Assembly (NCBI GenBank): GCA_026008535.1
Contig: BRKX01000001.1
Coordinates: 37,847,817 to 37,911,816, forward strand
DNA: 64,000 bases
Reading direction: 5' to 3'
Source of the DNA: Perilla frutescens
Taxonomy: Eukaryota; Streptophyta; Magnoliopsida; Lamiales; Lamiaceae
The notes beneath the pieces were generated by a model that was not told the DNA's origin, made no database searches, and was given only the letters and a program-made list of their open reading frames with translations. The translations under genes and the position numbers were made by a program. Numbering within the stretch: the first letter of the stretch is position 1; every line of letters starts with the position of its first letter. This document shows positions 1 through 10,818 of this stretch, piece after piece.

Positions 1-826
1 GGATAAGGGTTTGACCACCCGTATGCTAAAACTCCCTAAAGGGTTTTTCTTTATAAAAATGCCCTGAGTAAAGTTCCCTTAAGAGTCAAAATATTTTGAT
101 GACCCGGGTGCTGTGTATTAAGATAGTAGATTTTATAATATTTACTTCATAGCTAAGAAAGGTTAGATTTTGACCTAATGGTAGTCTTTCATTGAAACTA
201 AGTTGCCGGATAATCTTGTAGGCGCAGAAGAAGGAGATTTCTAGTTGAGACCAGAACCAGAATCTAGATCTGGCTATCCAGATCAGATTTTCAGGTGGGT
301 TTTTATTACATAAAAATATGTTTCGGGTTATTAAGTCCTGATATTTATAAAATGAATATGATTGAATATCCAACTCATGACTGTATTTGATGTGCTCTCC
401 TGACTCATGTAAGTCTTACTACTGTTTTTGGTGACGAAACTACAATGGTTCGCGATATCGAGCCCCAAGCAAACAGGGCAGTGTCCAACCTTAAGCAGTC
501 GGGTTGTGTACACGAACCGACTCACCGTAAGCGTTCTAGGCGAGAGTGGCGCGCAATGATGGAACTAAAATGATTTTGTACACATGGAATTCACAAATTT
601 TCTGTTTTGAAAGCTTTCCATGATATGCTTAAAATATGATTGGATATTCTGTTTTATAAAATGATTGTGAAGGTTTTTCTCAAAAGTACTCACGCCCAAA
701 ATATTTTCAAATATTTTTCAGGATGAGCTACGGGATGGTGGACGGCTGTGCTAAGACTGAAGGGCTATCGTTTGATGTATATGTTTCTTTTTCTGCTATG
801 GAGTCTAACTGATGAGGACATCCATA

Positions 827-1020
827 GCAATGAGGAAGTCAATGAAGAGCTGCAATTCAAAGGACCCGTCACAAGACTACGAGCTAAGAAGTTACAAGAA
901 TATTTGCAAGCTACAATTCGCAAGAAGTTCGAAGTTGAAGATGGCATGCAAGGAAGCTTGAAGATGATGACCTTATTGAAGATGGAAGATGGAGATCAAG
1001 ACTTGGAGTACATGGCATGA
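827..1020 (+). pseudogene. Possible C-terminal tail of a chromovirus pol
   Basis: An open frame from 748 to a TGA at 1018-1020 contains the run GPVTRLRAKKLQE, followed by a charged, methionine-rich tail. Plant chromovirus polyproteins often end in a G-P-x-T-R-x-R-A-K-K segment with a short acidic tail, and this is the only reason for the call. Nothing upstream in the window encodes RT or integrase in this frame, so if correct it is an isolated remnant. The first 26 codons of the open frame look like chance. It could also be a spurious ORF inside an LTR. Confidence 0.35.
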
Positions 1021-1378
1021 AGGAGACGTGTACGTGTGCATGAGAATGTGCATGTGTGCGTGTGTTGATGATTCACGGCCCAAGTGAAGAAGTCCAAAGT
1101 TTCGGCCCTTGATGATTTAATTAAGGGGATTGATTTATTAGATTATAGTATTTTATTTATTTAACTTATCCTATGGTTTGGACGAATTTTTGGCAGATTT
1201 TTAGTTAAGATTTTCGGTTATTATTAGATAGAATTTTGACTAGATTTTTAGATAAGGCAAGATCTACAAAATCTACCTTAAATAGAATTCTAGTTTAGGA
1301 AGTAGTCAAAGTCCAATTCTAGTCTAAGTTGGACTCATTATTTTCGATTCTTAGGCTTAGGATTTTCGATCCACCTAT

Positions 1379-1387
1379 TATAAATAG
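1379..1387 (+). promoter_or_regulatory. TATA box of the left LTR remnant
   Basis: TATAAATAG followed by GGAATCC in an otherwise AT-rich LTR-like stretch, with a CT-rich leader beginning some 40 bases downstream. This is the usual U3/R boundary layout of plant LTRs. Activity is not shown. Confidence 0.45.
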
Positions 1388-2039
1388 GGAATCCATATTT
1401 CATTGTTACTTTGGACTATATTTGATTAATTAAGCCTTTGCTTTCAATATCGTCTCAACCCCTTTCAATCTTTGTGAGTTTAGATCATTTAAATTCATAC
1501 TCTTAGATTTAGCAACTCTAAGTTTTACAAAGGGAATTCGCCGTCCACGTTCGAGGGATCGTCGGAGACTCGCTATCGAAGAACAACTTAAAGAATTTGG
1601 CCTTGTGTACGTTTGAGGTTCAAGGCAACTTTCGAGTTGTAATTCACATCGACAATTCATCTACATCATCGCCGTTCGACGTCAATCACAAGCCACCAAC
1701 GTCCATCTCAAGTCCAGCCACCTTCGAGTTCAAGTTCGTCTTCATCCCGTTTAATCCGTAAGTTCGTTTCTACCCTAACATACCCTATCTACTCTAGCCT
1801 TTCTAAATCTATTCATCATCATCGAAATTCCATCAACCCTACACCTATCCTAGCCGTCAAAAAACAGCTCTTCTTTTGATTGGATTTGTGTTTTTTTGTG
1901 TGATATTGTCTAGGTATTTTAATTGAGTCTTAATCGTCTAGTTATTCGAGTATAGAATCCTTTCGTAATCGATGTAGTTTCTTTCCTAGCTTCCACGTCT
2001 TTTGTGTCTCGTTGCGTCATATTGTCCCGGGTCACATCA

Positions 2040-4172
2040 CTAACTGAGAAAATGCTTCCTTTTCAGTCTGAATAAATGTACTATGTTCTTTTCCGCTTAC
2101 TCTAATTATTGCTACGGAGTGTTCGGTTCTCTGAATCCCATTTTTTTTACTGTAATGGAGTGTTCGGTTCTCCGAATTTCATTTTCTTTACTGCTACGGA
2201 GTGTTCGATTCTACAAATCCCGTTTTCTTTACTGTTATGGAGTGTTCGGTTCTCTGAATCCCATTTTCTTTATTGTTACGGAGTGTTCGGTTCTTCGAAT
2301 CCCGTTTACTTTCCGTTCCTGACAGGCTCTTGGAGAGCAAGACACACTGTCTGTCATCATGACCAATTCTCTTTGCAAAGAGCAAGAAGCAAGGTTGGTC
2401 GAGCTTTTTAAGAAGAATAAAAGTGCGGGGATGGAGATGACTACTCTCGACGGGGTAGATCTGGCCACTCTCGAATTTATCACGTGATCGAGTTCTGATT
2501 GTATTGAGCCTCGAACATTAAATAAGGGCGCTTCTCGGGAGGCAACCCGAGCATTTATTTGAATTTGGTTTTTTTCTTTTCTTTCATTTCAAAAAAAAAC
2601 TGCCTAATCAGATTTATCGAGCCCTAATCTCTTTCTCTTAGCAGAAAGACCAGCATATTCTCATATCACCGGATCGAGAGCAAGCTAGATGACCTCAGTG
2701 ATCGACTTGCTGCTATTGAACAAGCCATCGCCAACTTCTCCCAGTCCTCTTCCTAATGACCGCACAGTTTGCATTTTCTTCCCTTTTGTATAGTTTTTTA
2801 TGTGTTTTTCCTGTTTTTCTTTTGGGTCGCTCTCCTCTTTTCTGCACAGTGAGGACACCGTGGGGAGAGAGAGTTAGTTTTTACTTTTTCTGTTTAGTGA
2901 AAAGAAAAAAAAGGTTTATGTTTGTGGTTTTGGTGTGTCAAATCATTGGCTTACTTGAGATGGATTGCATGATAAGAAAGAGTATGATTGGGATTGGTCT
3001 TGAGTGGATGGTTTGTCTCTTGTGATTAAAATGTGCACATGCTTGTATGTATTCTTAAATGAGGAAATGTGCAAAATTTAATCAAATTTGTTGAAGCTTA
3101 CTATATTGTGAGAATTGAGCTTGATGAGCATTATATATGAGAAAGCTCAATTTATTTTCTTGCTGAGTGTATCGTACTTGGATGTTGGATTTCTGATTTG
3201 CCCAGTTGTCATAGTCACACTGCTTTTGAGCTTCTGTGCATGAAAATGATTAAGGCATTTAAAATTACCCATTGATTTAGCTTAAAAAATTATCCATGCC
3301 CTTAATTGTCCATTAGTCAGCCCGTTGTGCCTAACCCATTTCTTTTTCATTATAAATAGCCACTAAATAATTAAACCTTAGCCTTTTGTCCTGCTCTTGT
3401 CCCATGAAAGCATGTAAGTTATATCGGTTTGTGTTGAGAAGAGTTTAAAGTCTACTTGAAGATATTTGGTGCTGGAGAGCTAAAAGTGTATATATCCTTG
3501 TTCTATTCCAATAAAAATTAAAAAAAAATTGAAAAAAAAGAAAGAAAAAAAATGAGAAAAGAAAAATAAAGAATAGAACGAGCATGAAAAAAAGGGGATA
3601 TGCTTAATTATTGTCATTTATTTTGTTGCCGTGTATTATTGGAAGCCACCACTCAATTGGTTTTTGTTGATTTATTTGGGAAGTTGCAGACAAGCTTGGT
3701 GAATGTATATGATATGCTTACATGTTTTTAATTATTTGAGCCATTTCATCATTTTTATCCTACTTATGCACCCTAACCCCGTTACAACCAGTGCAAAAAG
3801 ACCTTTTGATTTGTGTATAGATCTCATTTGCATGGTAGATATTTTCACATATGGGCAAATTTATGTTTGAAAGCATCAAGTTAGGATTTGTGTGAATTAT
3901 ATTCTGTCCATATCTTCTATTGAGAGAATTTGAGTGACCTTGGTGATGCAGGATTGGTTTTGCACATTTTTTACTTGAATGAAGAGCATATGTACATCTT
4001 TATGAAACAAGAGATTGGTTTATGGTTTGTGGATGATTGTATCTTGCCTCTGACTTTAAGTGTTTTCCGTTGAAGGTTGCTAACGATTGTCTTGTCATTT
4101 TTGAGTTTTTCTTGAGTCTGTCTTTTATTTAGTGTTGCTCGAGGATGAGCATTGTTTAAGTGTGGGAGGGTT
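2040..4172 (+). mobile_element. 3' untranslated region of an Athila-like element
   Basis: The region carries the hallmarks found downstream of pol in Athila-type elements: an inverted-repeat motif, CTCGGGAGGCAACCCGAG (2534-2551), and a terminal GTTTAAGTGTGGGAGGG tract (4154-4170) that acts as polypurine tract directly before an LTR starting TGATTAGG. No env-like or other coding frame of useful length is left. Gag and pol would lie left of the window. It includes a 41-bp tandem array (separate entry) and an A-rich tract at 3510-3600. Confidence 0.6.
2111..2315 (+). repeat. 41-bp tandem repeat, five copies
   Basis: The core GGAGTGTTCGGTTCTCTGAA recurs with TGTTCG at 2120, 2161, 2202, 2243 and 2284, an exact 41-base period with few mismatches. 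Because 41 is not a multiple of three, frames shift between copies, so the ORFs seen across it are artefacts. It lies in the 3' untranslated part of the Athila-like element. Confidence 0.9.
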
Positions 4173-5094
4173 TGATTAGGTTGTCATTTCGTATATATTT
4201 TGAGTCATTTTTGGTATATTTTTGCAGTGTTACTCACCCCTTGGTCAAGTTTTGGGGAAGAATTGTGTCTTGTGGTTAATTTCAGGTGGTTGACATGGGA
4301 GTGGAGATAATGGCATTGTTTTGAAGGGTTTGGACGCAATTAGATTGAAGAAAAGCTGAAGAGTTTGGAAAGCAGTCGGTATGGGCATACCGACTGGTGA
4401 ATTGTGCGAGTATTTGGGTTGGAGATAATGGATATGCACCAGTTGTGGGCCATGGATGAAATTTGGGCTGTTTTTATTACTTTTGGACTTTATTTTTATT
4501 ATTTTCCTAGTTGGATTAGGATTAGATTTCTTTTATTGATTAATTAGTTAAGGATTGGTATAAAAAGACTTCTAGATAGAGTAGGACTCTATCCATTAGC
4601 AGTAGAGATTATTCCACACATAGAGAGACGCCAGAAACGTTTTTTTCCTCTGCAGATTTCATAATTCAATTTCATTCTTTTCATCATTCGTCTTCTCAAT
4701 TAATTTCTGAAATGCGAATCCAATTATGAATTCGAACTAAGCGCGTTCTATTCCAATGAAGATTAACAAAGCCCTGGCATATTTATTCTGTGACATCTAA
4801 TTGTTCTTTCTATTTTAATTAATTGCATATATATGTGATTCTCGGTGTTTAAAGTTGTTAATTATTTCATCCCTGCTAGATAGTCGCGAATATTTAGTAG
4901 ATCGGAATTAATTAGTATCCAATTAAACCGGTCATCCATAATTATGGTTTAAGTTTAATTAGTGGTACAACGATTCTTCAGAATCAAGGAAAGAACAATC
5001 TTAATTCGATAGTACTGTGTTAGAGTCTGTTAGTTTTGAATCGGGTTTCTCTAGTACTCAAAGATGTCGGCTCATTAAATCTATAGAGTGTCTC
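4173..5094 (+). mobile_element. Athila-like LTR, left part
   Basis: The LTR starts TGATTAGG directly after a purine-rich tract. It contains a TATA-like GTATAAAAAG (4559-4568) and a typical R/U5-like stretch. It is cut at 5094 by the Tat element and resumes at 19,155. Together the two parts give an LTR of roughly 1.3 kb, in the range of Athila LTRs. The partner LTR is not in the window. Confidence 0.6.
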
Positions 5095-6012
5095 TGTAGG
5101 CAAATTAAATTTATTGCCTATTAAATTATGTCATGCGTAAAATAATGAATTAAATATTTTATTATATTTTATTTATATTTTGGGATTAAATTAAATATAA
5201 TTCCAAGATTAAATAGATATATAATTAATATTTATTACATGGATTTTACTGACTAATGAGAAGCTGACATGTGTCAAATCTGCACAGAAAATAAAATATT
5301 TAATATGGAGATCTTCCAAACCAATAGAATTGCGCCACATAAGCCCTAGGCCCATGGCCACTCCATATAAGCCCTAAAAGCCCAACCCTAAATTTCCTAA
5401 ATTAAATCCTTCTGCAACTATAAATAGGGGCCTCCATATCATATGAAAAGACACCTAAAATCATAATTGAAGAGCTCAAGAAGTTGGAGGAAAATTCTCT
5501 ATGAAATTCTCTCCAGCATTCAAGATATTCTAGCGAGATTCAAGCCGTTCTTCGTGGAAAGTAACGCGTTCTTCGCCGGAATCATCTCAAATCCAGCGTC
5601 TGATCCAGAATCAAGGTTTTCAACCCTCCAGACAGCGTTATAAAGTCAAGGTGTTCTAGCAAGATTCAAGACGTTCTTCGTGGAAGCAACGCGTTCTTCG
5701 CCAGAGTCATCTCAAATCCACCGTTCAATCCGGAATCAAGGTCGTCAGCCCTCCGAATAACGTCATCAAACCCAAACAACAAGTTCAAGAAGATCGAAGA
5801 GGCAAATTCGCTCTGAAGATCTCAAGAACCGTTTGAAGATCAAGTTTTGAAGAGAAGATTTCAAAAGAAAGTGTTTGAAGATCAAGTTTTGCAGAGAAGA
5901 ATCAGAGGATCAAGACAGAGATTATACCACAATCGCATTTTAAATTCAAAGAAGTAATCTGATTGTACACTTTTCGCGTTATTTATTCAAATACACGAAA
6001 ATTTGTGTTACA
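5095..6012 (+). repeat. 5' LTR of the Tat element
   Basis: The LTR is bounded by TGTA and TACA. A TATA box (5419-5427) separates an AT-rich U3 from a more GC-rich R/U5. The R/U5 part holds an internal direct duplication of about 125 bp: the module with CGTTCTTCGTGGAA and AACGCGTTCTTCGCC occurs twice, around 5540 and 5665. The first 407 bases are identical to the 3' LTR. Confidence 0.95.
5419..5427 (+). promoter_or_regulatory. TATA box of the Tat 5' LTR
   Basis: TATAAATAG in the context CAACTATAAATAGGGGCC. It is the likely core promoter for the genomic RNA, with transcription expected to begin some 30 bases downstream. The same site is conserved in the 3' LTR near 18,558. Confidence 0.75.
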
Positions 6013-6017
6013 AATTT

Positions 6018-6035
6018 TGGCACGCCCGGTGGGAC
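6018..6035 (+). other. Primer-binding site of the Tat element
   Basis: TGGCACGCCCGGTGGGAC begins five bases after the 5' LTR. Its complement ends in CCA as a tRNA 3' end must, and TGGCRCGCCCGGTGGGAC-type sites are common in Tat elements. I do not assign the tRNA. Confidence 0.8.
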
Positions 6036-6078
6036 CGTCTCTACCTCTCATCTCTCCTCTTCTCCAAATCCAAAAAAA

Positions 6079-8031
6079 ATGTTTGAAAGCTCAACTGCTT
6101 CTGAAGCTGCTATGAAAAGCGTTGGGGTGGTTACACGGAATATGGCCAAACGGGCATTGGAGGCTTCCAAATTAACTCTTGTTGTGAAAGAAGAATCGCA
6201 CATGGCTGGCATAGAAGAAAATGGTGGGCAGTTGATAGACGATTCTACATCATGGGCAAGCTACTCACCCGAAGCACCAGTCTTGATGGCAGATGCCTTA
6301 ACCACGGAAGAACAACTTGCAAATTTGACGAAGTTGTTTGAGAAAATGCAAAAGCACATACAAAACTAAGATGCATAAATTTCAAGACTCCGAAAGGGTA
6401 AAGGTCCAGCCGATCATGTCATCAAAGAAGAAAAAGAAGAAGAAAATAATGATGATGAAGCATCTTCAAAACGACAGACAAGTGAAGAAAGGAAGCCATA
6501 TACTAAGAATCTGAAAATCTCCTCAGATGGTTTCATCCAAATTGATCAGCTCAAGGAGTTTATCGAGGGAACCATCAAGACCAAGTTTGAAGGAAGTACC
6601 AAGTCATCTGTAGCTTACTCCAAACCCTATACCCTGAGGATTGACAATCTGAAGATGCATCCGGGTTACCAACCTCCCAAATTCCAACAATTCGATGAAA
6701 AAGGCAATCCAAGACAGCACATCGCCCATTTCATCGAGACATGCAACAATGCTGGAACTTATGGTGACCATCTAGTGAAGCAGTTTGTTCGTTCACTCAA
6801 GGGTAATGCTTTTGACTGGTACACTGATCTAGGGGCAAATATGATTGATAGTTGGGGGCAATTGGAGCATGAATTCCTTAATCGCTTTTATAGTACCAGA
6901 AGAACTGTTAGCATGGTGGAGTTCATGAACACACACCAATGGGACGAGGAGCCCGTGATTGACTACATCAATAGATGGAGGAATCTCTGCCTCAACTGTA
7001 GAGATCGACTGTCAGAAACTTCTGCTATAGAGATGTGTATTCAAGGGATGCATTGGGGCCTTCAATACATTCTAAAAGGGATACAACCACGCACATTTGA
7101 AGACTTAGCTACAAGGGCTCATGATATGGAGTTGAGTATGGCAGCTAGTGGGGTTAAAGGACCACCTATCCAAGAGCCCCGCAAATTCAAAGAAAGACAA
7201 GAATTCAAGAAAGGGGGCAAAGCATTTGATAAAACTCTGAAGAAAGAAGTTATATCGGTGAAAGTGGTACCTGTGAAGTTTCTAAGGAAAGATGCAGAAA
7301 AAGATGAAAAGCAGAGTGTTCCTCAAGATAAAGAGAGAAGGAAGTTGACCCTGAAAGAAATGCAGCAAAGAGAGTACCCTTTCTTGGACTCTGACGTTTC
7401 TGGAATCTTTGACGATTTGGTCAAAGTAAAGCTCATTGAATTGCCAGAGATGAAGCGACCAGAAGAAGCGGGACGGACTGACGACCCAAAATATTGCAAG
7501 TATCACCGGTTGGTTGGACACGCTATACAAGATTGCTTCATTTTCAAGGATAAAATCATGCAGTTGGCACGTCAAGGGATGATATCACTTGAAGACGACA
7601 AGGCCACAACCAACCATATCTCATTTGAGTTATGCAATGTGATAAATGATGAAACTACTGATGAAGTGAAGGAAGAATTCAACAAAGATTCAAGTGAAGT
7701 TGCTGCTGACTACACATTCACCATAATGTTCACTGATGAAGATTTGGATCTTGGTTCTGACCCACATAATCGTCCATTGTTCATGAGCGGTTATAGCCAT
7801 GATCAAAGAGTGAATAGAATACTTGTTGATGGAGGTTCTGCAGTTAACATCTTGCCTTTGCGCACATTGAAACAGCTAGGGATCTCCACTGATGAACTCT
7901 CAAGCAGCCGATTGATGATACAAGGTTTTAACCATGAGGGACAAAGGGCTCTCGGCACAATAAGATTGAAGCTGACAATGGAAGATATGACATCAACAGC
8001 ATTGCTACATGTGATAGATCCAAAAATGTAA
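6079..8031 (+). pseudogene. Tat gag and protease, with stop codons
   Basis: One frame runs from ATG 6079 through gag and into protease, interrupted by TAA at 6367 and 6376 and by TAA at 8029. The central gag block (from about 6640) shows the retrotransposon gag core with DWYTDLGANMIDSWGQLEHEF. A zinc-binding-like cluster, YCKYHRLVGHAIQDC, lies near 7492. Aspartic protease follows with VDGGSAVNILP near 7822; the D-G-G form is usual in this group. The frame continues unchanged past 8031 into LLGRPWLH, so protease and RT were one polyprotein. Gag would form virus-like particles and protease would cut the polyprotein. Confidence 0.88.
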
Positions 8032-8037
8032 TACAAC

Positions 8038-10755
8038 ATGCTTCTCGGTCGGCCATGGTTACATGAGAATGGGGTCGTTCCTTCAACATGGCATCAATGT
8101 CTCAAGTACTGTCATGATGGTGTTGTGAAGAAGATAGTCGGAGATAATAAACCTTTTATGGAGTCTGAATCACACTTTGCTGACGCAAAGTATTATCTCC
8201 CAAATAAAAAGTTGCTGAAAGTTGCAGAAGAGACAAACAATCAAATAAATGACACTAAGACATCTATAGCTAAATCACTGGATGAGTTAACACTGCCATT
8301 GACCAAAATTGATATGAAGAAGCCAACATCACCACCACTTGCCGGATTCGTCAGGCCAAGTCAAGGTAGTGCAACCGAGCATGGAGAAATCTTAGAACAT
8401 GAAGTTGCTAAGAATTTTGGTCCAAAAGCCTTCACACTCCTTGTAAAAGTTGGGTATGATCCACAAAGGAGTTCTAATATGCAAGAGCTCTCTTCAAAGG
8501 TTGATTCACATGAAGCCGGACTCGATCCCACTAAGAAGATAGTGGCGAAAGCTGGACAAAGTACCAAGGTAGGATTGGGGTTTGTTCCACCAAGTCCTAT
8601 TCGAATTGCAATTAGAAGAGCCAACATCAATCATGTCTCTGAAGAAGAAGCTCTGTCGACAGAAAACATAGTCAATGGAAGTGCAAAAGGGAAGACCCGA
8701 GTATCTGTATTTGAAAGACTTGGCAAGCAGCCCAAGAATGGAAGAAAAGAAACACGACTATCTGTGTTTGATAAACTCGGCGGCATAATGAAGGATAGAA
8801 GAACATGCCACCGAGGAAAAAATTTCCCTAAAGTCATAGGCAGACAACAAATGAAGAGTTTAGGCCCAACCCGCAAGAAGAGACAGACTACACTAACCAT
8901 ATCATGCGGAAGAGAATTCCGAGCTAAAATGCAAACTGTCATCTTAACACAAACTGCAGATATTGAAGATGATAGAGAAAGTGTGGCATCATCCTACCAT
9001 ACCGTTAGCAGAGTACAGAATCCCACGCCATACATCATTCCAAGTCCCATACGTCAAAGAATTGACCGTCTAATCACAAGTGGTCTTATTGATGAGACGC
9101 AAGTTAAAATACAAATAATACGTGTGCGACAAAGAGATGGAAGGATAAGGACATGCATCGAGCTCAAAAATACTAAAGAGGACAATCAAGAAGTGGCATC
9201 AACACATCATATCACTCTGACTGAAGGAGCCGCTGTTAAGGAAGAAGATGCTGAAGAAGCTCCTCCACAATTTGAAGAAGGTGTTAAATCCACCATTGAT
9301 GAACTAAAAGAAATCAATCTGGGTAGTGTTGATAATCCTCGACCAACCTACATCAGCGCATTGCTAACTCCAGATGAAGAACAGTCATATGTGGAATTGT
9401 TGAATGAGTTCAAAGATGTGTTTTCATGGACCTACAAGGAAATGCCGGGACTAGACCCAAAAGTTGCAGTCCACCACTTATCCATCAAGAAAGGGGCACG
9501 ACCCATCAAACAAGCTCAACGTCGATTTCGGCCTGATCTCATTCCCCTGATTGAAGTTGAGGTCAATAAGCTCATTGAAGTTGGATTCATTAGAGAAGTC
9601 AAGTACCCAACATGGATTTCGAGTATTGTTCCTGTAAGAAAGAAGAATGGACAAATCCGAGTCTGCGTCGATTTTAGGGATTTAAATGAAGCATGTCCTA
9701 AAGATGATTTTCCATTACCAATTTCTGAATTAATGATTGATGCTACAACAGGACATGAAGCATTATCATTCATGGATGGGTCATCAGGTTATAATCAAAT
9801 TCGGATGTCACCAAAAGATGAGGAAATGACAGCATTTCGCACTCCAAAAGGTATATACTGCTACAGAGTCATGCCGTTTGGATTGAAAAATGCCGGTGCC
9901 ACTTATCAAAGAGCCATGCAAAGGATTTTTGATGATATACTACACAAGAAAATTGAATGCTACGTAGATGATGTGGTAGTAAAATCAAGAGAAAGAGATA
10001 GTCACTTAGAAGATTTACGAGTGGTTTTTGAACGACTCGGAAGATACCAACTCAAAATGAATCCTCTAAAGTGTGCATTCGGGGTAAGATCGGGCAAATT
10101 CCTTGGCTTCATTGTCCAGAAAGCAAAGATTGATGCGATATTGAAAATGCCTGAGCCACGTAACATCCATGATCTTAAAAGTCTGCAAGGAAGATTGTCG
10201 TATTTACGGAGGTTTATCTCAAATTTGGCTGGTCGGTGCCAACCTTTTAGCCGAATCATGAAAAAGGGAGTTCCATTTGAATGGGATGATGCATGCGCCA
10301 ATGCTTTCAAAAGTATCAAAGAATATTTGATGAAGGCTCCAGTGTTAGTCGCACCAGTATCAGGTCATCCGTTAATCCTTTACATTGCAGCTCAAGAACG
10401 CTCTGTTGGAGCTTTACTAGCTCAAGAAAATGAAAATGGAAAGGAGAACGTCTTGTATTATCTAAGTAGGATGATGACTCCAAATGAGCTTAATTATTCT
10501 CCAGTCGAGAAATTATGCTTGGCATTGATTTTCTCCATTCAAAAGTTAAAACATTACTTCCAAGCTCACACAGTTCGGTTGATCTCTAAGGCAAATCCTT
10601 TGAAGTATGTCATGACACGACCGGTTCTGTTAGATAGACTTGCATGCTGGTACCTCCAACTTCAACAATTCGAGATCATCTATGTTCCTCAAAAAGCTGT
10701 CAAAGGACAAGTGTTGGCTGATTTCTTAGCTGATCATCCCATCCCTGCCGAATAG
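8038..10755 (+). pseudogene. Tat reverse transcriptase and RNase H
   Basis: This is the same frame as gag, ended by TAG at 10753-10755. The first 440 codons are a variable linker. Reverse transcriptase follows: the block around VCVDFRDLNEACPKDDFPLP, the first catalytic Asp in LSFMDGSSGYNQ (about residue 575) and the YVDD box in CYVDDVVVKS (about residue 640). The first RNase H follows near residue 778 and reads LYIAAQERSVGALLAQ, where the expected acidic residue is missing. Loss of acidic residues in this first domain is common in Tat elements that carry a second RNase H. Apart from the closing stop the RT looks complete. Its role was copying element RNA in cytoplasmic particles. Confidence 0.92.
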
Positions 10756-10818
10756 GAGCTGACTGATGATCTCCCTGATGAAGATGTCCTTGCAATTGAA
10801 GTTTCACCTCCTTGGAAG

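Larger units (their letters stand above)
1..2040 (+). mobile_element. Chromovirus-like LTR and pol-tail remnant
   Basis: The stretch holds a TATA box (1379-1387), a CT-rich leader after it, and at 686-722 a segment matching the reverse complement of the chromovirus LTRs at 45-54 kb in this window (shared core ACTCACGCCCAAAATATTTT). It also contains a short reading frame resembling the tail of a chromovirus polyprotein (748-1020). I infer the 3' part of a plus-strand chromovirus-type element. Neither outer end is defined: the left end lies outside the window and the right end fades into Athila-like sequence near 2,040. There is no intact gene. Confidence 0.45.
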
